From: Alkaliphilus flagellatus
Lineage (GTDB): Bacteria > Bacillota > Clostridia > Peptostreptococcales > Natronincolaceae
Assembly (NCBI RefSeq): GCF_018919215.1
Contig: NZ_JAHLQK010000002.1
Location: 62,001-126,000 of the forward strand
Length of the DNA stretch: 64,000 nt
Direction of reading: 5' to 3'
Below the pieces are notes generated by a model, which saw only the letters and a program-made list of their open reading frames with translations, was not told the DNA's origin and ran no database searches. The position numbers and the translations under genes were made by a program. This document shows positions 43,716-53,210 of the stretch, one piece after another. Positions within the stretch are counted from its first letter, which is position 1; the number at the start of each line of letters is the position of its first letter.

Positions 43716-44465
43716 ATGAAAAAGAATAAGGGTTATTATTTTATAATTCCCATTATTATTGTATTTTTTAGTTATACCATAGGGTATGCTGCAGATCAGT
43801 TGTACCGGTTAATGCATAATGATCATGATGCCCTTGTTATAGGGGAGGTCACAGAGTCATCAGAAAATGAAATTACTGTTGATGTAGAAAAACAAATTGT
43901 TAGTTCAAAGGATATAAGCCTAGTCTCACCAAATAAACAAATTACTATAAAAGGAACAATAACAGTGGGAAGAGTTACAGAGTATGCTTTGTTTTATGAA
44001 GATAAGTCTACAGAAAGTAGACCTCAAAAGGGTGACTATGTATTAGTATCTATTAATAAAACAGGCAATAATTTTATAAATGCGTGGGGTATTTACAAGC
44101 TAGATTCTAAAGATTATAAGACACTTAATATCATTTATCCAAAAGATGCATCAATTTATATTAAAATGGATGCGGCTGCTATAAAATACTTTGTTAACAG
44201 TAATGGTACAAAAAATGAATTTAGCTTTGATGGTAATCAAGGTAAAGTATACTCAGGTAAAAAATTAATTTATGATGGAAGTTTAGAAAATGAAAATAGT
44301 TCAGTTTATGAGGATATATCTGCATTGGTACATATTGATGAAAATAGTGGAGAGTCCAAAGGCAATACTATATTAAATTTCAACAATAGTACATTATTTC
44401 TTGTAACTACGGGGACCATTTTAGCTGTAGGAGTAATTTCTGCATATATGATTAAGAGAAAGTAG
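43716..44465 (+). CDS. Membrane-anchored extracytoplasmic protein of unknown function
   Basis: 249 residues: an N-terminal signal or anchor (about 6-26, FIIPIIIVFFSYTIGYAA), a beta-rich outer domain of about 200 residues, and a C-terminal membrane segment (about 225-245) with IKRK stop-transfer. The topology suggests a sortase-independent surface protein. No family is recognised. AGAAGGTG precedes the ATG. No partner genes. Confidence 0.72.
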   Translation: MKKNKGYYFIIPIIIVFFSYTIGYAADQLYRLMHNDHDALVIGEVTESSENEITVDVEKQIVSSKDISLVSPNKQITIKGTITVGRVTEYALFYEDKSTESRPQKGDYVLVSINKTGNNFINAWGIYKLDSKDYKTLNIIYPKDASIYIKMDAAAIKYFVNSNGTKNEFSFDGNQGKVYSGKKLIYDGSLENENSSVYEDISALVHIDENSGESKGNTILNFNNSTLFLVTTGTILAVGVISAYMIKRK

Positions 44466-44671
44466 ATCTATTTTATGAGTGCAGAGTATAAGTTAGTGAA
44501 AAGAAAATGAACTATGATGAAAAAAGAATATCTTGATGAGAGCATCTGAAAATGTAGAAACTAATATATTTATAAAAATGCAAGTAGGTCATTTAAAGGA
44601 TTTTATGGCTTTCTATTATTATAAATGATACATGTTTTAGATATGCATGGTGGGAGGTATTAGTTAAAATT

Positions 44672-45067
44672 ATGAGTTTAAATATTGGAAATAGCATTAT
44701 GTTTATTATATACGTTGAAAATCAAGAAATATCTAAATTATTTTATCAGGAATTATTAGGGATAGATCCAATATTAGATGTACCAGGTATGACTGAATTT
44801 CAACTTTCACAAAATGTAACACTAGGAATAATGCCAGCAGAAGGGATAGTAAGGGTTCTTGAGAATAAAATCCCTAATCCTCAGAATGGAAAAGGAATAC
44901 CAAGATGTGAAATTTATCTATTTGTTGAAGATCCAGATGATTTCTACTATAGGTTGATAAAGGCAGGAGGTATAGGAATAAGTAAGACAGAATTAAGATC
45001 ATGGGGACACTATGTTTCTTACGGTTCAGATATTGATGGCCATATAATAGCCTTTGCTAAAAAGTAA
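44672..45067 (+). CDS. Glyoxalase/bleomycin-resistance (VOC) family protein
   Basis: VOC-superfamily protein of 131 residues with the paired beta-alpha-beta3 modules: MFIIYVENQEISKLFYQELLG at the N terminus, MTEFQLSQNVTLGIMP, RCEIYLFVEDPDDFYYRLIKAGG and YVSYGSDIDGHIIAFA. Members bind metals or sequester drugs. The metal ligands are not all evident. GGGAGG lies 13 bases before the ATG, further than usual. Specific substrate unknown. Confidence 0.85.
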   Translation: MSLNIGNSIMFIIYVENQEISKLFYQELLGIDPILDVPGMTEFQLSQNVTLGIMPAEGIVRVLENKIPNPQNGKGIPRCEIYLFVEDPDDFYYRLIKAGGIGISKTELRSWGHYVSYGSDIDGHIIAFAKK

Positions 45068-45236
45068 ATAATAGTTCATAGTTTTATAGTACTTTGGGTA
45101 TAGCCTAATATTAGGTAAAAGACATTGTAAATTATTATATATTCATAGATGAAAGTACTAAAGTCTAAATATTTAGTAATACAGGTCAAGATTTTATTGA
45201 TTAAAATACATTATTCTTTGTATAGGAGGTGAAGGC

Positions 45237-45525
45237 ATGGAGAGATGGGAAAAAATCAATGCAGTTCAGCGTATGCAAGACTATATAGATGCACATATAA
45301 CCGAACCAATTACATTACATATGCTTGCACAATCTGCTGGATATTCACCGTGGCATTGTGCAAGAATATTTAATTGAGGAACTATTGGAAGTTATGAAAA
45401 ACTATAAACCTGAGATATATGGTTTTGAATGGGCAGATGAAGATGGACCTAGATTTCAGCTTGCTCCCATGGGATACAGGGGTTATATAGAAGCAAGGCC
45501 AGTTAGACAAGTAAATGGAAAATAA
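45237..45525 (+). pseudogene. AraC-family regulator collapsed to its two ends
   Basis: ATG 45237 behind GGAGGTG opens a normal AraC N terminus (NAVQRMQDYIDAHITEPITL, AGYSPWHCARIF) but hits a stop at 45377. From about 45370, in another frame, comes the C-terminal end of a GyrI-type AraC protein: EVMKNYKPEIYGFEWADED, RFQLAPMGYRGYIEARPVRQ. About 200 codons are missing between them. The gene is inactive but its start signals and end are intact. Confidence 0.85.
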
Positions 45526-45537
45526 GATATATGAACT

Positions 45538-45567
45538 AAGGGGTTAACATTAACGTTGGCCCCTTAG
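45538..45567 (+). terminator. Terminator of the former AraC gene
   Basis: AAGGGGTTAAC / GTTGGCCCCTT hairpin with G-U pairs; only a weak T-run follows. Confidence 0.5.
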
Positions 45568-45689
45568 TATTAGGTTATCCAGTATAAACTACTATGGACT
45601 TATATTTTCTGCATTAAAAATGCATGCAACAATTTCTTTTGCCTTTACATCACAATATGCTAAATATTCTATCCTATTATTCTTGTAAC

Positions 45690-46582
45690 TTACTCCAAGA
45701 ATGATAATTGAGTATATTTTATTTGATTTATTTTCTCTTTCATAGGTTTGGTATAACTACTTGACAGAGAATATTTATCTCTCAATTCATTTACAAATTG
45801 ATATAATTGATTTTTATATGTTTTATCGGCACTACCAGTTTTATAGAGAGCTAATAAATCATTGTATAGATGTGGAAACTCTTGTCGGATAAATTCAAAG
45901 AATAATGACCTAGTCTGTCCTCGTAAATAGAGAGTTCCAGGTAACACATAGTGTACATTGACTTCTTGAGCATTTTTAAAAAGTGAATTTATATTTTCAA
46001 AACTGTCGGTAATATAGGGAATGATTGGCATAACATGTAATCCAACAGAAGCATTCGTTTTCCTAAATTCTTTCAGCGCAGCAAATCTTCTAAGTGAATC
46101 AACACCCTTAGGCTCTATCTGTTTTCGTATATTTTCGTCCATAGTTGTAATAGTGGCAGCAACATTGACATATGTAATTCTTGATAATTCATCAATCAAA
46201 TCATAATCCTTAGTATTAAATCAGATTTTGTAGATATAATTGCTGGTGTTTTATATTTTATCAACAGCTTAAGTATTTTAGGCATAATTTTATATTCTTC
46301 TTCTATTGGCTGATAGCTATCTGTTACTCCACCAATATTGATAATTTCCCTCTTCCAACTGGAGCTACTTAATTGTTCTTCAAGCTTTTGGACAATGTTT
46401 GTCTTTATAAAAATATTACCGAAATAATCTTTTGACCCTAGGTACTGATGGGAATACATAGCATAACAATATTTACAACCATGCTCACATCCACGATATA
46501 TATTTAAGTCCCAACTATATGGCATATGCCTTTTTAATTTAGTACAGGCAACTTCGCAAATTATCTCGTTATATTTTCTCAT
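45690..46582 (-). pseudogene. Radical SAM (spore photoproduct lyase-like) protein, single-base frameshift
   Basis: Two frames form one protein: 46196-46582 (129 codons, cluster motif Cys32-Cys36-Cys39 in RGCEHGCKYCYA) and 45690-46199 (169 codons, from IDELSRITYVN). Around 46200 the expected SDLILRDYDLIDELS reads SDLILRIMI-stop because one G appears lost in AGG(G)ATTATGAT. Otherwise the length (about 296 residues) and motifs are normal for SplB-like radical SAM proteins. It may be a recent mutation, a programmed shift, or a sequencing error. Confidence 0.82.
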
Positions 46583-46639
46583 AAATATCTTTTCCCCTAC
46601 TTTAGATTACAAAAATATATTGATATTACAAATAGAAAT

Positions 46640-46686
46640 AGCAGAAGAATAAAACTTTCTCATCAACAGCTACTAATTCTTCTGCT
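46640..46686 (-). terminator. Terminator of the AraC gene
   Basis: AGCAGAAGAAT / ATTCTTCTGCT arms, 25-nt loop, with TTTCTATTTG following on the minus strand. Confidence 0.6.
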
Positions 46687-46729
46687 ACTATTCATTTGTT
46701 TATCACTAAAATAATCTAATTCTACTATT

Positions 46730-47590
46730 TTAGATCTTCTTCACAATAGGAAGCCATACTTCAGATTTATATGTGGGAGATTGTTGGTCTCCTTCAAAAT
46801 AAATCTCTATATCTGGAGCATTAGCATATTCGTATCCAGATGTCGGTAACCATTCCGTAATAATCCGCTTTTGCAAATCCTGTATAGCATTTGGCATTGC
46901 CCCAACACATTCAAAAATTGCCCAAGTAGAAGCAGGGACTTCATACTCAACAGTACCTGGAATAGTTGGTTTATCAGTTGCAACAGCAATGTAATAATTA
47001 AAGTCTGTACCATTTATACTAGTACTAACACCAAGTACCCCAAATGGTGGCTGATTCATTAATTCACACATTTTCGGAATTATACCACTTTTAATAGTAC
47101 CTGCCCAAAATAGTGGTACTCTTGCAAAACTTTCCTCAATGTTCATGTTCATGTGTTCTTTAACACCGATAATTCTAAAAGCATTCTTTTTCTCAATTCT
47201 GTAATTCATTTCTGCATCTCCTTTAATTGAAATTTTGAAGGTTATGCGTGGAAAAGCTTTTAGCATTACCCCTTCTGTATGAGCAGCGGATGGCGTAATT
47301 CCATGAACATTCTGAAATGCACGATTAAATGATGTTGGTGAATCATAACCATATTTCAGTGCAACATCAATTACCTTCATCTTCCTACTTTGCAAATCGA
47401 ATGCTGCAGATGTCATTCTTCTACGGCGAATATATTCGGACAACGGTATACCTGCAATATAAGAAAACATCCTCTGGAAGTGAAAGGTTGAGCAGCAAGC
47501 AATCTGTGCAGCCTTGTCATAATCAATTGTTTCACTTAAATTATCTTCAATATAATCGACAGCTTGATTAAATCGTTCCAACCATTCCAT
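46730..47590 (-). CDS. AraC-family regulator with GyrI-like effector domain
   Basis: 286 residues: N-terminal double helix-turn-helix (DYDKAAQIACCSTFHFQRMFSYI; VIDVALKYGYDSPTSFNRAF) followed by a GyrI/Rob-type ligand domain (YYIAVATDKP, ASTWAIFECVG, WLPTSGYEYANAPDIEIYF). It is typical of activators of multidrug or stress responses. AGGAGGT precedes ATG 47590. It is intact, in contrast to the collapsed relative at 45237. No adjacent target. Confidence 0.92.
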   Translation of the reverse strand: MEWLERFNQAVDYIEDNLSETIDYDKAAQIACCSTFHFQRMFSYIAGIPLSEYIRRRRMTSAAFDLQSRKMKVIDVALKYGYDSPTSFNRAFQNVHGITPSAAHTEGVMLKAFPRITFKISIKGDAEMNYRIEKKNAFRIIGVKEHMNMNIEESFARVPLFWAGTIKSGIIPKMCELMNQPPFGVLGVSTSINGTDFNYYIAVATDKPTIPGTVEYEVPASTWAIFECVGAMPNAIQDLQKRIITEWLPTSGYEYANAPDIEIYFEGDQQSPTYKSEVWLPIVKKI

Positions 47591-48097
47591 AACATTACCT
47601 CCTTACAATCAAAGTTTAGCACTATAAAACAAATATATCCTCTCATTTAATGCACTAAAATGTAAGATTATATAAAAATTCTATTATCTCTTTATGTATG
47701 TGCCAATTTAAAAATGAATCTACAATTCATTCTCCTAAGCTGGATTAAGTACTATTTTTTCTTTTAAAATTTTACTACCTTATTATACCACTTTACTTCA
47801 AATAAAGGTCAATATATGAAATGTAAAAACTATTAAACTCTTTTTATTTTCACATAAAATAAAAAAGACCTCTTTTATGCAAAGAGGTCAAAGTCAATGT
47901 CACATAGATCTCCGAAAGATTAAATACCGTCCATCAAATTTCTATCAGTAAGGCGGTGACATTGGCTATGTTTTAGAATAGTATGGTCTCAATCCGGTAC
48001 AAGGAAACAACCAGTCGTCAACTTAAAGGATGGATACAGTCACAACCTAGTTATATCAAGTGTTTAATTGGTGATTTATGCTGCTAAAATTGAGATG
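47591..48097. other. Intergenic region with hairpins, no gene
   Basis: Holds the promoter side of the AraC gene (47591-47810, nothing named), a terminator (47861-47889), and a 12-bp inverted repeat AGTCAATGTCAC (47892) / GTGACATTGGCT (47956) with a 52-nt loop. 47970-48090 is GC-richer, without an open frame. Confidence 0.5.
47861..47889 (-). terminator. Terminator of the sigma/anti-sigma operon
   Basis: GACCTCTT / AAGAGGTC hairpin with TTTTTTATTTTA following on the minus strand. Confidence 0.88.
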
Positions 48098-49210
48098 TTA
48101 ATTTTTTCTGTACGTCATAGCTGAGATAACTCCATCGGTGTCTCTCGAAAAAACAAGAATGTTTTTAATATGGCCATCGTCATCGATATAGAACTTGTCA
48201 GAAAGACCTACCTGATCTTCTTCAAACAAGTACTCGAAGGATATTTCAAATTTACGACCCTCAAAGTGGTAAGTAATCATACCAGCTTTATCAGGAATAA
48301 CTTTTTGCACGGATTCTGGAATGAGCGTTGATTCTGCTAGTAGAGCTTCGATATCCATTGGTTCCTCATCTATGTCTTCTTGAGCTGGTGTCTGTTGATC
48401 AATCAGTGTCTGAAGATATTTTTCAGCTTTCTCCGGGTTCCCTTTTGATGGGTCTAGAGGCAAATCAAACAGGACATTGACGCCCTCATAATCGGCGTTA
48501 GGAATAACCTCACCCGTTTCTAAGTTGAAGTGATAGGCATTGGCATCATAGAACGTGCCAGAGCTAACACCGAGGTACAAGCCTCTGTCTGCAAAAATCT
48601 CTATATTATCACATTCCACAATCCGATACATTGTGCCATCTTTTACGAACTCGCTGTAACCGCCATTCATTGTAATAATGTTAAATCTATTAGGATTCTG
48701 ACCTTTTATAAATGGTGAAACAAAAAACGGAATCTCGCCATATGCCGCATCATGGGTACTTGGCATCGGTGTACCATTGGCATTTGCAATAGCTACCACT
48801 GCATAGCTTCTGTTAGGATGAACGATGTCATCAACTGAGCTTTCAAAATCACTGATTTTTTCACCAGATACAATTCCAAGTAAACTCACCTTATAATCTC
48901 CACTGATCTGAGTCTGATTAATGGCTAATGCATCTTCCCCCTCAAAGGCAATGGCAAGACTTTCATTGCCCAGATTTTCCGCGATCTGTTTTGGTGTGAG
49001 TAACTTCCACACTGCAAATGCTGAAATTGACGTTGATAAGATAAGCATCGCACATATTGCTACAGTGGACATTCTTTTTTTATTTACACGTTTCATTTTA
49101 CTTCTCTCCCTCACCTGACTAATTATTTTTTGATTTAAACTTTCATCTGGTTCATTATTTGAAGAAATGGCTTGCCGTAACAGCCGATCTAATTTTTCAA
49201 AATCCCTCAT
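48098..49210 (-). CDS. Anti-sigma factor-like transmembrane protein
   Basis: About 370 residues: a cytoplasmic N-terminal segment of about 45 (DFEKLDRLLRQAI... KIISQVRERS), one membrane segment (about 48-68, TVAICAMLILSTSISAFAV) and a large extracytoplasmic domain (DUF4179-like). ATG 49210 is chosen on spacing from GGAGGT; ATG 49216 is an alternative. It overlaps the ECF sigma gene end, the standard sigma/anti-sigma arrangement, so it probably holds the sigma factor at the membrane until a signal arrives. Codon use is more GC-rich than surrounding genes. Confidence 0.82.
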   Translation of the reverse strand: MRDFEKLDRLLRQAISSNNEPDESLNQKIISQVRERSKMKRVNKKRMSTVAICAMLILSTSISAFAVWKLLTPKQIAENLGNESLAIAFEGEDALAINQTQISGDYKVSLLGIVSGEKISDFESSVDDIVHPNRSYAVVAIANANGTPMPSTHDAAYGEIPFFVSPFIKGQNPNRFNIITMNGGYSEFVKDGTMYRIVECDNIEIFADRGLYLGVSSGTFYDANAYHFNLETGEVIPNADYEGVNVLFDLPLDPSKGNPEKAEKYLQTLIDQQTPAQEDIDEEPMDIEALLAESTLIPESVQKVIPDKAGMITYHFEGRKFEISFEYLFEEDQVGLSDKFYIDDDGHIKNILVFSRDTDGVISAMTYRKN

Positions 49211-49730
49211 ATCCATTTACCTCCATAAATTCTTTAATCACTTTTCTTGCCTTGTGAAGTCTACTCTTTACAGTACCAGTTGGAATCTTAAGTGCGGAAG
49301 CAATATCCTCAACTGATAACTCAGAAGTGTAGTACATATACAGCGGTATTTTTAATTTGTCATTCAATGATGCTGAAGCCATACCAATCATTTTATGAAG
49401 TTCATTGCTTATCGCAACAAGCTCTGGCGTACTGGTATCGATTATCTGAGAGGTATTAGCAAAATCATCTTGAAATTCCTCCATCTTTGCAATCCTCTGT
49501 CGCCAACCAAATTTTCGCCGCTGATTCTTCCACGTATTCGCTGCAATAGCGATTAGAAACCCCTTTGGATTCTTAGCCTTATCTATTTTGTGATACAGTT
49601 CCGTAGCTTTTAAGAAAGTTTCCTGATACAAATCATCAGCTTGGTGTTTATCTCTTGTCAACTGATAGCAAAATCCATAAACAGACTTACCATGGCTTTC
49701 AATTAAATGACTTAATTCTGTAACATCCAA
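49197..49730 (-). CDS. ECF RNA polymerase sigma factor
   Basis: Extracytoplasmic-function sigma factor of 177 residues: region 2 (YQLTRDKHQADDLYQETFLKA; NPKGFLIAIAANTWKNQRR) and region 4 (MYYTSELSVEDIASALKIPTGTVKSRLHKARK). The start is TTG 49730 with AAAGGAGG ten bases upstream; the next ATG 49726 is out of frame. Its target genes are unknown; ECF factors usually transcribe their own operon. The upstream 279 bases contain no clear ECF promoter that I can name. Confidence 0.92.
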   Translation of the reverse strand: MDVTELSHLIESHGKSVYGFCYQLTRDKHQADDLYQETFLKATELYHKIDKAKNPKGFLIAIAANTWKNQRRKFGWRQRIAKMEEFQDDFANTSQIIDTSTPELVAISNELHKMIGMASASLNDKLKIPLYMYYTSELSVEDIASALKIPTGTVKSRLHKARKVIKEFMEVNGYEGF

Positions 49731-50009
49731 TCTGCTATTTCCTCCTTTCCCTTAATTTGACGGCATCTTCAGCCTTAAAAAGGCTTATGTATTAATTGAT
49801 CCTTCATATATATATTGTAATAACTTCTGATCTGGTTCACAAAATTATATCATTTTATAGTATAAAGGAACTTATAATTCATAGCTATTGATAATATGTA
49901 TACTTTTGACTATCAGTACAATACCTTATAATATTTGAAGGTAGACTTTATGGGGGGAAAGAATATAAAATATGTGTAGAAAGAATATCTTAATGTAGGA
50001 GATAAACAA

Positions 50010-50888
50010 ATGAAAAAATTTAAAAAGTTTTATATCGAGATTACAAATGTGTGTAATCTTGCTTGTAGTTTTTGTCCACAAACAAAGAGAAAGCCTGAAT
50101 TTATGAAAATAGAAACATTTACTAAAATATTAGATCAAATAAAACCTCATACAGATTATATATATTTTCATGTAAAGGGCGAACCTCTTTTACATCCAGA
50201 AATAGATAGGTTTTTAGATTTAAGTTATGAAAAAGGATTTAGAGTTAATATAACTACAAATGGAACCCTTATAAATAGAGTTAAGGATAAGGTACTCAAG
50301 AAGCCAGCATTAAGACAGGTTAATTTTTCACTTCATAGCTTTGATGGAAATGATGGAGGAAAAAATAAGGAGGAATACATCAATAGTATACTTGCATTTG
50401 TAAAGGAAGCCACAGATAATACCGATGTTTTTATATCATTAAGACTATGGAATTTAGATAAGGACAATGTAACAAATCTTCAAAGGAAAAGAAATCGTCA
50501 ATTACTTGAAATAATAGAAAGAGAATTTAACTTATCCTATAAAATTGAAGAGAAAGTCACTCCAGGTAGTGGGACTAAAATTGCTGATAGAATATATTTA
50601 AATCAGGATCATGAGTTTGAGTGGCCAGATTTAAAAGAGAAAGAAGACGAAGGAGAAGGTTTTTGTTATGGACTCAGGAACCAAGTAGCTATATTAGTGG
50701 ACGGAACTGTAGTACCTTGTTGTCTTGATGGTGAAGGAGTAATTAATTTAGGAAATATAAATAAAACTCACTTTTCTAAAATAGTAGAGAGTGATAGAGC
50801 AAATAATCTGTTTAATGGCTTTTCAAGAAGAGAAGCAGTTGAAGAGTTATGCAGGAAGTGTGGATATAGAAAAAAATTTGGTATATAG
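50010..50888 (+). CDS. Radical SAM/SPASM-domain protein
   Basis: 292 residues: radical SAM cluster Cys15-Cys19-Cys22 (NVCNLACSFC), GEPLLHPEI, TTNGTLI, and a C-terminal SPASM-like half with CYGLRNQVAILVDG, VVPCCLDGEG and CRKCGYR. Such proteins modify peptides or mature enzymes; no precursor peptide gene was found within about 300 bases on either side. AGGAG precedes the ATG. Flanked by its own terminator, so monocistronic. Confidence 0.85.
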   Translation: MKKFKKFYIEITNVCNLACSFCPQTKRKPEFMKIETFTKILDQIKPHTDYIYFHVKGEPLLHPEIDRFLDLSYEKGFRVNITTNGTLINRVKDKVLKKPALRQVNFSLHSFDGNDGGKNKEEYINSILAFVKEATDNTDVFISLRLWNLDKDNVTNLQRKRNRQLLEIIEREFNLSYKIEEKVTPGSGTKIADRIYLNQDHEFEWPDLKEKEDEGEGFCYGLRNQVAILVDGTVVPCCLDGEGVINLGNINKTHFSKIVESDRANNLFNGFSRREAVEELCRKCGYRKKFGI

Positions 50889-50916
50889 GTTAATATTATA
50901 AAAAATTACTATTCAG

Positions 50917-50946
50917 TAGACTGTTACTAAATACAGTCTATTTTTT
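50917..50946 (+). terminator. Terminator of the radical SAM gene
   Basis: TAGACTGT / ACAGTCTA hairpin with six T. Confidence 0.9.
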
Positions 50947-51014
50947 GATTTAAAAGATCTATATAGATTATATCATTGTAGAATGATATACACACTTATT
51001 GCTAATTTATGCAT

Positions 51015-51043
51015 TTGAATATGTATACATAATCCGTTATAAT
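51015..51043 (+). promoter_or_regulatory. Promoter of the proABC operon
   Basis: TTGAAT (51015-51020), 17-nt spacer, TATAAT (51038-51043). A 10-bp inverted repeat GCATTTGAAT (51011) / ATTCAAATGC (51053) frames it and could be an operator, since the left arm lies before the transcription start. No T-box is present. Confidence 0.7.
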
Positions 51044-51077
51044 AATAATATTATTCAAATGCAGAAAGGGTGGTAAA

Positions 51078-52319
51078 ATGTCAAATTTAATAGAAAAGTG
51101 TGCAAGGTTAAGGGATGCTTCCCATTTATTAGCAGCTACTCCCACCAATTCTAAAAATGCAGCATTACATCTTGTAGCAAATAGTTTAAAGAAAAATTCA
51201 TCATATATATTAGCTGAAAATGAAAAAGATATTGAAGTTGCAATAAAAAAAGGCACAAAAGAGAGTCTGATTGATCGCCTAAGATTAAATGAAGATAGAA
51301 TTCAAGGAATGATTGATAGCATTAATACTATTATTAAGCTGAATGATCCTATTTGGAAAAGCAATGATGTATGGACCCTGGAAAATGGACTAACAATTAG
51401 TAAAATGACTGTACCATTAGGGGTTATCGGAATTATTTATGAATCAAGGCCTAACGTTACTTTGGATGCATTTGCATTAGCACTAAAAAGTGGTAACTGT
51501 ATTTTATTAAGGGGAAGTTCCTCTGCAATTCATTCTAATAAAGCCTTGGTTAAAGTTATCAAAGAAGGTTTAATGGAAAGTGAAATAAGCCAAGACGTAG
51601 TTCAGCTTGTAGATGATCTTGATCGAAGTATTGTGAAGGAAATGCTAACATTAAATGAATATATTGATGTAATTATTCCTCGAGGTGGAGCAGATTTAAT
51701 TCGTTTTGTGATAGACAATGCTACAGTTCCTACTATCGAAACAGGAGTTGGCAATTGTCATATTTATGTGGATGAGTCAGCTAACTTAGAAAATGCTATT
51801 AAAATCATTACGAATGCCAAGGTACAAAGGCCAGGAGTTTGCAATGCTTGTGAAACCACGTTAATTCATGAGAGCATAGCATCTAAGTTTTTACCAATGC
51901 TATATGATGCATTAAGCGATAAAGTTGAATTAAGAGGGTGCCCTAAAACAATAGAATTAATTAATATAAAGGGAGCCGTAGATTCGGATTGGGCAGAGGA
52001 ATATCTGGATTATACCCTTGCAATCAAGGTTGTTTCAGATATAAATCAAGCAATCGACCATATACAAAAATATGGTACGAAACATTCTGAGGCCATTATT
52101 ACAGAGAACTTTACTAACGCCAATTACTTTTTAAGAAGGGTAGATGCAGCGGCAGTATATGTAAATGCATCAACTCGATTTACAGATGGTGGGGCTTTTG
52201 GTTTTGGAGGAGAGATGGGAATTAGTACCCAAAAAATCCATGCTAGGGGACCAATGGGACTAAATGAATTAGTTACTGTAAAGTACACAATTATAGGAAA
52301 CGGGCAAATTAGAGAATAG
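51078..52319 (+). CDS. proA: Glutamate-5-semialdehyde dehydrogenase (gamma-glutamyl phosphate reductase)
   Basis: Second step of proline synthesis: NADPH-dependent reduction of gamma-glutamyl phosphate. 413 residues, normal length: aldehyde-dehydrogenase fold with VPLGVIGIIYESRPNVT, LRGSSSAIHSN, the catalytic cysteine in RPGVCNACETTLIH, and VNASTRFTDGGAFGFGGEMGIST. AAAGGGTGG precedes the ATG. Gene order proA-proB-proC is unusual only in having A before B. Confidence 0.97.
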   Translation: MSNLIEKCARLRDASHLLAATPTNSKNAALHLVANSLKKNSSYILAENEKDIEVAIKKGTKESLIDRLRLNEDRIQGMIDSINTIIKLNDPIWKSNDVWTLENGLTISKMTVPLGVIGIIYESRPNVTLDAFALALKSGNCILLRGSSSAIHSNKALVKVIKEGLMESEISQDVVQLVDDLDRSIVKEMLTLNEYIDVIIPRGGADLIRFVIDNATVPTIETGVGNCHIYVDESANLENAIKIITNAKVQRPGVCNACETTLIHESIASKFLPMLYDALSDKVELRGCPKTIELINIKGAVDSDWAEEYLDYTLAIKVVSDINQAIDHIQKYGTKHSEAIITENFTNANYFLRRVDAAAVYVNASTRFTDGGAFGFGGEMGISTQKIHARGPMGLNELVTVKYTIIGNGQIRE

Positions 52320-52329
52320 AGGGATTAAA

Positions 52330-53127
52330 ATGTTATCGGAAGTAATGAAGAAGAGTAGAAAAATTGTAATAAAAATCGGTAGTAATACACTTTCCAATGA
52401 AGATGGTACTATTAATCATGTTTTTATAGAGGAGCTATGCAATCAAGTATCTTTTTTAATCGCTGAAGGAAAGCAGGTCGCAATTGTTACTTCAGGTGCT
52501 AGAATTGCTGGCATTAGTAGAACAAATAAGTGGTCTAGAAAAGAGGACATGCATTATAAGCAGGCTTTATGTGCAATTGGACAAGTAGAGCTAATGTCTG
52601 CCTATAATAGTCATTTTTCTCAACATGGAATCTATATAGGTCAACTTCTTTTAACAAGAGAAGATTTTTTTGATAAAACTAGAACTTTAAACATGAGAAA
52701 CACACTGTTTACTTTAGCAGATGAAGGTATAGTACCAATTATTAATGAAAATGATACCGTAAGTGTGGAGCAAATTAAAATTGGTGATAATGATACTCTA
52801 GCAGCCTACTCAGCAAGTCTATGGAATGCTGATTTATTGATACTTTTAAGTGATATAGATGGTATTTATGATAAGAATCCTAAGGATTATGATGATGCCA
52901 AACTGTTAGAACAGATAGAAAATATAGATATCATGTTAGAAGAAATTGAGATTGGACAATCTAATTCCTTTGGTACAGGTGGAATTACAACTAAGATAGA
53001 GGCAGCAAGAATTGTAAATCGTTATGGTATACCAATGATCTTGGCTAATGGGAAGACACATGACATTTTAATGAAGGCCTACAATAATGAAACTAAAGCC
53101 ACTATATTTTTACCAGAAGAGAAATAA
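52330..53127 (+). CDS. proB: Glutamate 5-kinase, short form
   Basis: First step of proline synthesis, phosphorylating glutamate. 265 residues comprising only the amino-acid-kinase domain (IKIGSNTL, VTSGARIAG, INENDTVS, FGTGGITTKIEAA); the C-terminal PUA domain of the 367-residue enterobacterial enzyme is missing, as in many Gram-positive short forms. It starts ten bases after proA, so expression is coupled. Feedback control by proline is expected to differ from the PUA form. Confidence 0.96.
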   Translation: MLSEVMKKSRKIVIKIGSNTLSNEDGTINHVFIEELCNQVSFLIAEGKQVAIVTSGARIAGISRTNKWSRKEDMHYKQALCAIGQVELMSAYNSHFSQHGIYIGQLLLTREDFFDKTRTLNMRNTLFTLADEGIVPIINENDTVSVEQIKIGDNDTLAAYSASLWNADLLILLSDIDGIYDKNPKDYDDAKLLEQIENIDIMLEEIEIGQSNSFGTGGITTKIEAARIVNRYGIPMILANGKTHDILMKAYNNETKATIFLPEEK

Positions 53128-53210
53128 ATAGCAATATAATAAGCTTGAGTAGTTAGACAATGTATAAATTAGCTAGTAGTTTTAAGTAGCAAAATAGAAG
53201 AGGTGTAACA

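Noticed and set aside
45580-45690. Minus-strand open stretch after the radical SAM stop (reads VSYKNNRIEYLAYCDVKAKE)
   Set aside because: No start or family match; could be a remnant but cannot be supported.
51000-51077. T-box or proline-responsive leader before proA
   Set aside because: The predicted promoter leaves only a leader of about 28 nt, and no T-box sequence is present.
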